In this document: positions 34,815 through 44,952 of the stretch, one piece after another
How the letters are laid out: every line of letters starts with the position of its first letter
How positions within the stretch are numbered: position 1 is the stretch's first letter
From: Symbiodinium natans
Taxonomy: Eukaryota > Sar > Dinophyceae > Suessiales > Symbiodiniaceae
Assembly (NCBI GenBank): GCA_905221605.1
Contig: CAJNDS010000435.1
Location: forward strand, 107,501-171,500
Length of the DNA: 64,000 bases
Direction: 5' to 3'
Notes under the pieces: generated by a model
Databases searched by the model: none
Told to the model about the DNA's origin: nothing
The model's input: only the letters and a program-made list of their open reading frames with translations
Program-made: the position numbers and the translations under genes

Positions 34815-34904
34815 GAAGAGGATCTGCCAGACTTGGACGATTTAGATGAGGCAGATGAGGCAGATGAGGCAGATGAGGAGGCTGTGGAAGAAGGCAAAGG
34901 ATGA
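34815..34904 (+). CDS. Terminal exon encoding an acidic tail, gene unrecognised
   Basis: After the acceptor GCAG at 34811-34814, thirty codons in frame end at the TGA at 34902-34904. They encode EEDLPDLDDLDE, three ADE units and a Glu-rich end. The DLPDLDDL element followed by an acidic run resembles the C-termini of small chaperone or ribosome-associated proteins (p23 and NAC-beta types have comparable tails), but the tail alone does not identify the family. The ATGAGGCAG nonamer repeat is in the coding frame. Confidence 0.45.
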   Translation, partial: EEDLPDLDDLDEADEADEADEEAVEEGKG

Positions 34905-36520
34905 ACGGCATTTTTTGCACACGGGCCAGAACAGGTCCACAAGTGACGACGTGGCACAAAGCACCGCTTTGTTCCACAAGTCCTGGCTGCGCGTTTCACC
35001 GGTGTTGCTGTTTAAGTGAGGAGCCGGAGGACCTGGCGACCACTGTTCGGCTTTGACGAACTCGGCGCTTTCCGCAGCCTTGAGGTGTCTTGCGGACATG
35101 CGCAGGACAGTCAGATTGCCAGGTTCAGGAAACCACATGCTTATGGCATCATGAGGCCCGCCGTGTCTTTCCACAGCAACACTCAGAAATCGGCGTGGTA
35201 AGCCGAATCATGTACACAAATGCTGCTTGGGCCTCTACAGCCTCGACATCCCATTGACTGGCTTGGGAGCAACACAGTGCCAGGGAAAGTGGATGCTTTT
35301 GCCCTTGCAACTCTTCAGCCCCTTGTGAAGCCAGTGCTTGCTGAAGTTTTCTGACGGCTGTTGCTCCCGAAGCTTGTATGGCATTGTATCGTGTGTTTCC
35401 CGCCAACTGCCCAAGCTGCGAGCGAGCCATGGCCGCCATGGCCATGCCTCAACCCAGCCTCCATGCAGGCGAAGAGACTACAGGCGGGACATGCCGGGGA
35501 CATGGTGGGACATGGACAGGACATGGATATGGCTCACAAGGCAAACACGACGCAAACAACAGCAACGGAGCAAAAGAACGTGCTTTCGAATGTTCCATGA
35601 GTTCCATACAGCAATATACAGCTCCATTCTTCCACGGCAGACTTCAGCCTTCTCCGAGTCCTGCCAAGACTGGCCAAGGTACGGAGAAAGCCAGCTCTCA
35701 ACATCTGCATTGAGCCAGAATCCCAAACCCGCCAAGTTCATCCTCCAACCCTCACGCCAGGTGTCAGACATTGTCAGACACGAGATGCTTGTTTAGGTGG
35801 CTCAGTTTCCGAGTCTGCACTTACGTACGTCTATTTGTATGTGCTTGCTCCAGACCTCACGTGCTGCAACAATCAACGGTAGTGCCATGACTCAGCAGTT
35901 GTGCGTTTTTTGGTTCGGGAAGGGGCGCTTGGCGGCGGCTTTGGACCTCAAGCAGCTGCAGAAGGTGAGAACATGCCAGCGGCTTTTGCAGACCAAGCGT
36001 GAGAGTACGTAGGAACATGTAGGAATATTCAGGATGAGCTGGCAAATCTGTGTCTGAGCAGGTGCTTTTGGAAGCCCCTCGAGATGCGTGGACTGCAACG
36101 TCTCTGACGACTGTGGCTTGGCCGCAAAGGCCGAAACTCCGCGCCTGGAGACTCATAGCCAGCACATAGCCAGTGCGTTGCGAGAGCCCATTCAGCCGCC
36201 TGCCGGTTGAGCCAAGGCATGGCATCGCTTGGCACATCACTCTCAGGGTAAAAACAAATCTGGGCTTCGGGTGCTGGGTCCGCTCAAGGCTGCAGAGCAG
36301 CAGATCGGCTTTTCGTCTTTACCGCCCCGTGGAATGGCTTGATGCTTGGTTGAGATCAGTAGCGCCATGTAGCGCCTCTCCGTCTTCAAGTCAAGATCCA
36401 AGTCAATCAGCTACTGTGCTCGTTTTTCTTGTTTTGGACCTTATGATGACCTCAGAACCTTCAACAGGTCATGAGCCCAAACCCCCGGTGGGCTTGCTTG
36501 GGAGCAATGCAAAAAAAATC

Positions 36521-36550
36521 TGTCTGTGTGTGTGTGTGTGTGTGTGTGTT
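36521..36550. repeat. (GT)n microsatellite
   Basis: About fifteen uninterrupted GT dinucleotides after an A8 run. Confidence 0.9.
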
Positions 36551-37375
36551 TGCCAAACTGCATTTGAGGGCATGGTCGCTTCTTACAGCGTGGGCCTGTG
36601 CCTACTGCATTCTTCTTGAAGTGTTCACCGAGGCACCGTGTGGGCATGGGGCAAGCTGGAGCACAGAGACATAGACTCCCTGAATGACATGGTCCAAGCC
36701 ATCCCTGCAAAACTGGACGACTTCTCCACCAGAGATCCGTGGCTGCAGTGTCAGTCGTACGTCCATGTTCCGAAAATGTTTCCGACAAGATGTCTCACGA
36801 GATCGGCCGATACCCCGCTAACCACCCCCCAGTTTGAATCGTTGACCATTGTTTCACAAACATTTCACAGTCATATGAGTCATCTGTTATGCGAGGTGGG
36901 GTATGCTGTGGACGCCCTGAGCACGTGTCGCGACAAACCAGACAAGGGCCAACGCGTGGGACCTCTTCCGATTTCCTTCGTTTGCTCTTTCACACACACA
37001 CACACGGAAAAAATGAACAAATGCGGCAATCTGCCAGCTGTAGTGACAACGAATTAGCAGTGTTATATCAAAGTCCTTCACAAACTCGTGTGGGCGAAAG
37101 AAACCTTTTCAGCCCTCCTCAGCAGTTCGTTCGCCAGTGGGCTTTATCGCCTTGCCAGAGCTAGAGGGTTTCACTGCGGGGTCTCGAAGCATGATGCCAA
37201 CTCACGGGTGCTACGTCCACCTCAGCGTGAATGCAAGCAGAACTGCACACCGAAAAGCACGTGCAGACATGGGAGTGACAGCGGGCATGAGTGCTGATTG
37301 CGTAAACGTGAGTGATACTCTGGTTCTTGAACACATTAAGGCTGTATGGAGCATGTTTAGCGGGTTTCTTGGGTG

Positions 37376-37500
37376 GAGGGGAGGGGGGATGGATGGGGTA
37401 GGGGGGGTGGTGGGAGAAGGGGACGGGGGCAAGGAGGGAGGGGAGCGGGGAGGGGACGGGGGAGGGGAGGGGAGGGGAGGGGGGAGGGGCGGGTTCCTTC
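37376..37500. repeat. G-rich tract (GGGGA)n-like
   Basis: Runs of G3-G7 separated mainly by A, becoming regular GGGGA near 37450-37490. It is strongly quadruplex-prone on the + strand. Confidence 0.9.
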
Positions 37501-37794
37501 AAGCCAGAGAAGCTCAAACTAAGGGCCGGAGGGGGGGGTGCGGAGATCCCCAATTTTTTCCAAACATTTTCCCCACACAAAAGCCCCCCTTCAAAACCCT
37601 CAAGCCTCCATGAAGTCATGGAAGCCCCAAGCGACCATTCGACGAAGCTTCTGCAGACTCTAAGCCTCGAAACTTTTGGGCGAGGAATAGTCGTCGTGTT
37701 TTTTTTTGTTCTCTCTCTCTCTCTTTCCTTTCAGACGTTGAAGTTTTTGCTGGCTTTTGTTCGTTACTAACCCCAACCTTTGCCTTTTTGCACA

Positions 37795-38600
37795 GTCGGC
37801 AGTAATCAGGATGTGTCAAACACGCTCTATGGTTTTGGCCTGCTTCGACATAGACCCGTTCGTGTTGCCGTGATGCTGATTGACACCCTGCCGCCACGGA
37901 TACAAGAATGCAGTACCCAAACATTGGCCAACACTGCTTACGCCTTGGTGCTCCTCAACCTGAAGCACCGACGCTTCTGGAAAGCACTTTCTGAATACGT
38001 GCCCGAGCATGTCCACCGTTTTAAGGCACAAGAATTGGCAATACTTCTGTATGCATGTGCTCTGACGCGGGCTCAGCATGATGCACTTCTGCAGACATCA
38101 TGTGAGAACGCACAGCTGCGACTGCATGAGTTCAATCCTCAAAACATTTCGAACATGGTGTATGCGCTTGGCCTGCTTCGATTCGTGGAGAGATCGTTCT
38201 TGGAGATGGCGTATTCTGTGGCATCAGAGAATCTGGAAAAGTTCACGGCGCAAGGGTTGTCGAACATGACGTACTCGCTGCTGGGTGTTGTTAGCACGGA
38301 TTTCGTTCGATATGCTTCGAGGAAATGGCAAGGGCATTCAGGCACACGTTCTTACATTGAATTGAGGCTTGGCCTCAGCTCGACTTTTTCGAAGAAGCTG
38401 TTTCTGCAGCGCTTGTGTCTCGACTTGCCCAAGCGTGCCTGCGAGTGTCTTGGCTTTTTGCGGGCGTGCGTTTTCATTAATTTGGATGTGCTGCGCGTTG
38501 TATTATGTTGTATAACTTTAACCTCGCTTCAAGGCTGTCCCCACAGCACCTCGGGAACATCGCGTTTGGCCTCAGCCGGTGTCGGGTGCGGCTCGTTCCT
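37795..38600 (+). CDS. OPR/RAP-type helical-repeat protein (5' and 3' incomplete)
   Basis: The first readable exon starts after the acceptor GCACAG (37789-37794), preceded by a branch-like TACTAAC and a pyrimidine tract, and runs to about 38284. It carries four repeats of a ~35-40-residue unit with the signature (Q)xxxNxxYAL: DVSNTLYGFGLL, TLANTAYALVLL, NISNMVYALGLL and GLSNMTYSLL. The next exon, ~38367-38443, is in another frame (AWPQLDFFEEAVSAALV), and a third near 38530-38577 adds SPQHLGNIAFGL. This unit is typical of octotricopeptide (OPR) and FAST/RAP helical-repeat proteins, which bind organellar RNA in algae and alveolates and act in chloroplast or mitochondrial RNA maturation. Which RNA and organelle cannot be read here. 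The N-terminus with any transit peptide and the C-terminal RAP domain are not located. Confidence 0.72.
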
Positions 38601-38941
38601 TTGCGCTCGCGTGTGCCGTCATTGCCGTCTCTCGTGGAAGCGCCAAAGGGCACCGCCAAGGGCACTGCAAGGGCAAGGCTTCTTGAGCTTCCGGTTGAGA
38701 GCTCAAAGTGATTGCAAATATGGCAACGGCTAGAGCTCATTGAGGATCGGCTTAACAGTGCTTGGCTGTTGAGACTCAGACAGCACTCTCTGTTGCTTAT
38801 GTGCACCGTAGAACCGGCCGTGTAGTCTGCTGCTCGAACAATGTGGTCGGATCAGGAATAGCTTTATATGAATGTCTTTCATAAGGCGGCAACAGTCTCT
38901 AGAAGCACGAGTTTGCAGTTAGGACCTCTCCCGTGAGTCTC

Positions 38942-40271
38942 ATGGCCGGTACTGCGGAGCGTGAACCCGACGCCGGGTATCAGTCAAACATCGCAAACGA
39001 GTCAAACGAGTCCATCCTCCTTGACCAACTCCGACTGCGAAACCAGCGTGCATGGATGGCAGTGACAAACAGTCAGGGAATGCTGATGCCAAAGTCTTTG
39101 CTAAAGCTTTGCATGAAGCAAGCGGTTCCGACTGAGAATCAGAATGCAGAGCATTTGCTGCGAGGGCTGCTGGAGGCCGAACTGAAGAGGAGTGACACCC
39201 CAGGTGAATGCAAGGAGGTTGACACGGAATCCTTGCGGAAAGAGTTTCTGCGGCTCTGTCAGCAGTTTGCGCCTGAGAAGGAATGCTTGGCTTACGAAGA
39301 ATGGCTGCGCTGGGATGGGTTGGATGCAACCATAAGTGCAGAAGGTGCCCGAAGCCTTTGGCTTAGACTAGTTGGTCCTGGAAAATCCGCAAGTGAGGAG
39401 GACTTCTTGCGGCTTGCTCGTGTGATGCGGCAGGAGTGTGGTCTTGCCACAACCATTCAGTCCTTCCTTCGCGGGAATGCGGGCAGGCGCAGAGCCCGAC
39501 ATGAAGCACGGGAAGCCAGCGATAGCCTTGAGAATACGTGCCTGGAGAACGCTGCAAAACTGGCTCCCTACAATCCAACCCCAGACTGTGCCATAAAGCA
39601 GGCTTTGGATGCGCTTGGCGTGCAGAGTGGGGACACGCTGTATGACTTGGGATGTGGAGATGGACGAATGCTGCTGGCAGCAGCCAGACGAGGAGCGCGA
39701 GCGGTTGGAGTTGAATATGATTCCCGCTTTGCGCAAAAAGCATCGGAAGCGATCCGTGAAGCTGGCCTTGAAAGCTTGGCCGAAGTCATCTGTGGTGATG
39801 CGCTGAAGACGAACCTGTCAGACGCGACAAAGATCTTTGTATACCTGGTTCCTGATGGTCTACGCATGATGAGCGTAGCTTTGTCAGATGCAAGTCGACG
39901 AGGTGTGCCGATCGCTAGCTATCTTTTCGCTTTGCCGGGTTGGAGCCCGAGTGCAGTTCTTACGTCTGACACACGAAGCATCGAATGCAAGGTTTGGATG
40001 TACCAGGACTTCACAGCTTCTCCAATGGTCGAGAGCTCCAGGGACAAAACTGAGGAGGAAAAGCCTGCATTGTTCCTGCGCGGGCTTTACATAGCAAAGG
40101 TAGTCATGTCCCAGAAGGTATCCGAACATGATGGTTGCGAAACGTTCTGCGTTGCTGGCATAGCCTGCTTGGTAAAGACATCGTAGGTTCTTGCATTCTT
40201 TTTGACCTCGTACGACTGCTTTGCAGTGGGTGTCCGAGATGAACCGCGTCATGTGTCGCCTGCCTTGGTAG
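38942..40271 (+). CDS. IQ-motif protein with FAM173/ATPSCKMT-like methyltransferase domain
   Basis: Exon 1 is 38942-40099, from the ATG in CTCATGGCC. A 127-nt GT-AG intron (40100-40226, phase 0) follows, then a short last exon 40227-40271 ending CRLPW-stop, for 400 aa in total. Residues ~95-165 are helical and recall a degenerate EF-hand pair (EEWLRWDG, SASEEDFLRL). Residues ~171-186 are a complete IQ motif (IQSFLRGNAGRRR), which by family binds calmodulin or EF-hand light chains. Residues ~205-350 are a class I methyltransferase with the FAM173-type lead PYNPTP and motif I YDLGCGDGRMLLAA, followed by VGVEYD. The FAM173/ATPSCKMT family trimethylates lysine in mitochondrial ANT or the ATP synthase c-subunit; the substrate here is unknown. 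The IQ motif ahead of the methyltransferase is not usual for that family and suggests calcium control. No mitochondrial presequence is evident. Confidence 0.85.
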
Positions 40272-41964
40272 TCGCTGCCGCGCGCACGTGTTTGCTTTGC
40301 GGGCTCGCGGTGACCTTTGGCAAGGTTTTTCAATTCCGCACAAGTCATGGGTTGTGTTTTCGCGCAGTAGTTGATATTGATTGCTATGCCAGCAACATAG
40401 TGACCGTAGTCAGGAAGACTGAACGAAGTAGGATCTCAATTTGTGTTGTGACTTGCTTGTCATGCACTGTCACGAGAACTCCTTGAGGACAACTTGAGCC
40501 AACTACGGCGCTGTGAGCCTTGAAGGGGGGGGTGGCCTCCGTTTTGCGGCAGTTTGGGGCCGGCTAAGCACAGACGGCCACCCGAGGAGAAACGAGGATT
40601 GAAGACCAGATGAGGCTCATGCCCACCATTCATGAAAGGGCTCCGCGGTCCACTGCTTCTGACTGGTCTGCCCATGTGCCTTTGGCAGCGAGTCCCGTCG
40701 ATACAAGTACTACCCACGTGAGATGGGCTCGGCTGCCACATGTGTCTGGTCTGCTCTGGTGAAGTCTCGCCTGGTTGAGTTTCACTGGCGCAAGTCGATG
40801 GCATGGTGCTTGACCAGATGTGTTTTGTTCAAGAACAGGAATAGGAAGGCCTCATATTGACTGCACTCCTTGGCCTCTTCTGCACAGAGTGCCTGAGCTG
40901 CAAGCAGGTCCACGGGAGCAGTGGGGAGCAGTCAAGCAGTGCCGCATTGTCCGACACTGCTTAGTCAAAGTGTCGAAGTATGAAGACTAGTACAGACAGT
41001 AAAACATAGTGTTGAATGTTTCACGGTAGTGGAGGCTATTTTCATGATTCGTCTGACCGAACTTGGCTCCTAAGTCTCTTGCAGCGGCTACATCTTTACC
41101 AGTTGGCTGGAGCTGCCAACCTTGTTTTCAGTTCATCGCTGTTGCACTTGTGGAACTCAGGCAACGGCAAAGTCTTTTGCTTGTCGAGAGCCTTGTCCTT
41201 GGTGAGCAGCTTTCATTCGCCATTTCAGCAGCGTTGTACAAATGTGAGCTGAGGGCTGTATTTCCTGCCGCTGCTTTGTCCTCGATTGACCCCAGCCAAC
41301 ACTCAGATCTCCCAACCGTGCTATTCCTACAGTCAGCTCGCCGGAAAGTTTTGCGCTGCTGCGCTTCCAACGAAAGCAAAATCACCCATCAACAAATAAT
41401 AGTACTTAGTACCCAGCAGATCCCTGCAGTTTAAGTTTCTTGTGTAGTTTCGCAGAAGCTTGAGACTGTTGAGGCCAGCTGTGCCTGCATACGTGCGGAC
41501 ATGGGTTGCAATACCAGTCAGAGCCTGTGTTTGAACTTTCCGGCCTGCATGTTTGTCACTTTGGTTGACTCGACTCTGGCCTCAGGTAGCACTGCCGCTA
41601 CTTCGTCTGCCGGGCCCTCATACCTAGACAATAGATCCTTCTGTGCACCAACCAGAAATTGCAATTAAGATGCTGTTGATTGTGTGTGAGTGGTGTTGTT
41701 CACGCGCATATAGAAATTCAGAGCAGATGCACATGCAAAACATTCACTGACTGCAGGCTAGTACAAAAGATGGGAAAAGCACTGGCAATGCGCAAGATAA
41801 GCAGCAGGTGGGAGCAAAACACGGATGGGTGGGAGGTGGGGGTTCTCTTGCAGCTGTGTGTTCATTCTGCCTGAAGGCAAAAGAAGAGAACAAACAGTAT
41901 CAGGCCAGCAACCTGAAGCTTGCGAGTGCTTCTGTGCTCGCAAGTTCATTCATGCATGCTGCAG
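40272..41964. other. Spacer between methyltransferase and PKG genes
   Basis: No coding signal is convincing. The first exons of PKG (initiator Met, N-terminal region, possibly another nucleotide-binding domain) must lie here or just to the right, but I could not identify them. A frame near 41870 (LKAKEENKQ) is a weak candidate. Confidence 0.45.
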
Positions 41965-43315
41965 GCGACCATGTCCTTCCTGTCGCAAGTCCCTCTTTTC
42001 ATGAGACTGCCAAAGGAATCCTGGGAAATTTTGTGAAGTCTCGACCACTGGGTAGTTTGAAGTCATGTCGCGATGAATCGTTTCAAGGACCAGCATCCAA
42101 TCTTGGCAGCTGCCTGTGTAAACCAACCGCTCCGTGCTTACAGAAGTTCGGCCGGCTTCGAAGAGTCTAGTTTCAAGTTTCGTCCCAAGCCATGCTCTCT
42201 TTGTTTTTGAGGTTCAAGGCTGGACAAACCATCATTACACAGGCTGGACACTCTGCTGGAGTTTCTTGGATGTGAGTGCATGAACGTGTCATGTGGTTTC
42301 TGTTGAAGTTGCAGGGAGAAGTGGGCAGAGAGTTCTTCATCATTCAGTCTGGAGAGGCTGAGGCCTGCAAGTCAAGTCCAGACCCAGATTGCAAACCTTG
42401 GCGAGTCTTTTGTCATGTGCTGCTCGCAGGTCCTGGTTGGCGAAGCAGGCAATCAGAAGAAGGCCACCTTGCCAATAGTGGATGTTTTTTCGTGTTATGG
42501 TCTGGACGACACCACCACCACTTCTTCAGGGTTGGAAGCTTTGGCGCTTCAGGGAAGGCTTGGGGAAGAAAGGTGGTCACCCCTGCCCCCCCCCTCCTCT
42601 CCTTGTTCGTGGGTCCGGAGAAGTCAGGTATGCTAAAGTGCTCTGCATACGTGGCATATGGAGCATGCACTATGCGCACCAAGGTCGCGGCACTGAAGCA
42701 GGGCGACTATTTCGGAGAGAACGCATTGCTTCGCAACGAGCCGCGCTCTGCGACGATCAAGGTGGGGCAATGTCGGTTGTTTCGAGAGCAATCACCGAAT
42801 ATGAAGGGGTGTCGCACGAGCTGCATCTCAGCATGCAGCAACATGCTCGAACATGTCTGCAGGCGGTGACTGAAATCAGGACCCTGAAGATTACTCAGGA
42901 GAAGTTCCAGGCTCCACTGGCTTTGCTGGCTTTTCTTGTGTTTGCTTGTGTGTGTGACTGTGTCTTGCTGCGAAATGTGCCATGTGATGGGAAGAGAGGA
43001 CCTCGGCCTCAACGAGAAGATACAGTTTGCCAACAGAAAAGCTGTTGGTGCTGGAGGCAAAAGGCAGCTTGTGGCTAGGCTCTCGGGCAAGGAGCACATA
43101 TGACAGAAGCCATGGCTGAGAGGAGCCAATCTAACTTTACACATCTCTGCATGCTAGGTCCAAGCGCCATCAGAGAAGAATGCAGATGAGCGCCAGCTTA
43201 TGGAGAAAGCGTGAGCATCTCATGGCGGTTTGTAACGAAGCCATCAAGCACCTGAGCTGATGTCTCCGAGGCTCAAGAAGAATGAGAACATCCAGACAAT
43301 GGTGAAGTTAGATGA
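41965..43315 (+). other. PKG cyclic-nucleotide-binding domain A and linker: exon map
   Basis: Exons: 41965-42033 (FLSQVPLFMRLPKESWEIL), 42144-42163 (KFGRLRR, a 20-nt micro-exon), 42212-42242 (FKAGQTIITQ), 42315-~42365 (GEVGREFFIIQSGEAEA), 42430-42462 (VLVGEAGNQKK), 42684-42761 (phosphate-binding cassette GDYFGENALLRNEPRSATIK), 42863-42910 (AVTEIRTLKITQEKFQ), 42999-43070 (DLGLNEKIQFANRKAV), 43158-43210 (VQAPSEKNADERQLMEK) and 43271-43315 (LKKNENIQTMVKLD). The cassette keeps the Glu (FGE) that contacts the ribose and the Arg (PRSA) that contacts the cyclic phosphate, so domain A should bind nucleotide. The junctions at 42163/42212 do not fit GT-AG without sliding. Confidence 0.85.
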
Positions 43316-44853
43316 GTTTACATCTCAGCTGGCAAATGTGATTCTGGCATGTTCAACATTTTCAAGAGTCGCATCGACCCAGGATTCGCGTGAAGCAGAT
43401 CATTGACATTGCATGGAAGGAGCAAATAGCTCAGCGATGCGGAATTATCTCTTCTCTTATTGCTTCCTCTTGAAGGCTCTTTCATCGCTCCCTCTGCTTT
43501 TCAGTTCGGACATGCAGTATGACAGAAATGTGCAGCAGTGTGTTGGAGTATGAGAACTTCTTGCAGCCTTTCGCTAACATGCTTGGCGGGTGCGGGTGTC
43601 TGCGGGTGGTTGCGGGTCCGTGCGGGTGGGGGTGAGCGAGCATGCGAGTGGGTGAGCGGGCCAGCGGGCGTGCGGGCGCGCCGGCGTGCGGGCGTGCATG
43701 CGGGCATGCGTGTGTGCCTCTGTGTGTGTGTGTGTGTGTGTTTGTGTGTGGCATCTCCCCGGTTCTCTTCTCCAGAACTCCTGCGGTTCTCCGGAGGTCC
43801 GCCGTCTGAGCGATCGTCGACGCTGAAATATTTCCGTAAACTTAGACCCCACTACCCACGGATCCCCTAATGGTAAAATGTCCTCGAGCTTAGCCAAATC
43901 CCAGTGTTTCGCAACCTATCTCGAGAGTCAAGTTAGCGCAAGAAAGTGGCAGACGAAAGGAGAGAGAGTTTGGTCTTGCGCCTCAGAAGCACACCACCCT
44001 ACTTCAAAAAGGGGGGGAGCCTACAAAACACTCACCACTCTGGAATATCAGTAAAATCATCGGAACGTGGAGGAGATCATAATTACGGGCGGACGCTTTC
44101 AACACATCGATCCTTACACAGTGCATGTTTTTGCCGCCCGCCCAGCCCAAAGTAGGCTCCTTGTGTTGCGACTCTTCACAAGCTGTCTGCACATAGCACC
44201 CCATCAACCTGTACAAAACCACGATGTTGGTTGCAGTGGGAGGAAGGGAAGGAAGGGAAGGGAAGGAGGACACAACCAATTCCCCTTCCTGTTGCTGTCT
44301 CACATCGAGCAGACCTGGACTTTCGGGCACGTGTGCGCGGTGGGAGGGAGACCTCATGATTTGAAGAAGAAGAACGTTGACCATGTCCCCAGATGATGAT
44401 GATGATTATTATTAATATTTTATTATTATTGTATTTGATTTTATATTTGATTTTTTATGTGCTTGTCCTTGGGTGTTTGTCCTTGTTTGTTTGTCCTTGT
44501 TGGTTTGTTGGTTTGTTGGTTTGTTGGTTTGTTGGTTTGTTGGTTTGTTGGTTTGTTGGTTTGTTGGTTTGTTGGTTTGTTGGTTTGTTGGTTTGTTTGT
44601 TTGTTTGTTTGTTTGTTTGTTTGTTTGTTTGTTTTTGCTCGGAAGTGGAGGTCTGATTTTCACATCGCTCCTCCGCTCAATGAAGCTTTTTATGCTCGTA
44701 GTTCACCTCTGTTGTGAAATGGTCACGCGAATGCTGGGATATGCTAACTGTAGCACAGACTACGCAAAGCGTCAAAGTCAAAATGCTTGTTTGTTTGTGT
44801 GGCGTGTGTGTTGCATGTCACGTGTGGGCGCGCGCGCGCGCGGGTGTGTGTGC

Positions 44854-44952
<99 letters not shown>

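Larger units (their letters stand above)
34905..37794. other. Spacer, no gene recognised
   Basis: One frame near 35278-35348 (VDAFALATLQPLVKPVLAE) looks protein-like but is isolated. There is a GT microsatellite at 36.52 kb and a G-rich tract at 37.38-37.50 kb. The last ~170 bp, with a CT-rich run and TACTAAC near 37767, look like the 3' part of an intron of the OPR gene. Confidence 0.45.

Noticed and set aside
42276-42869. A single 197-codon gene across 42276-42869
   Set aside because: Only two segments match cyclic-nucleotide-binding motifs; the parts between are introns shown by phase and by family alignment.
44412-44663. Long frames rich in Leu-Val-Cys-Trp-Phe-Val-Gly (+) and Asn-Lys-Pro-Thr-Gln (minus)
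   Set aside because: Direct translations of the (GTTTGTTG)n array; open on both strands because the repeat has no stop in those frames.
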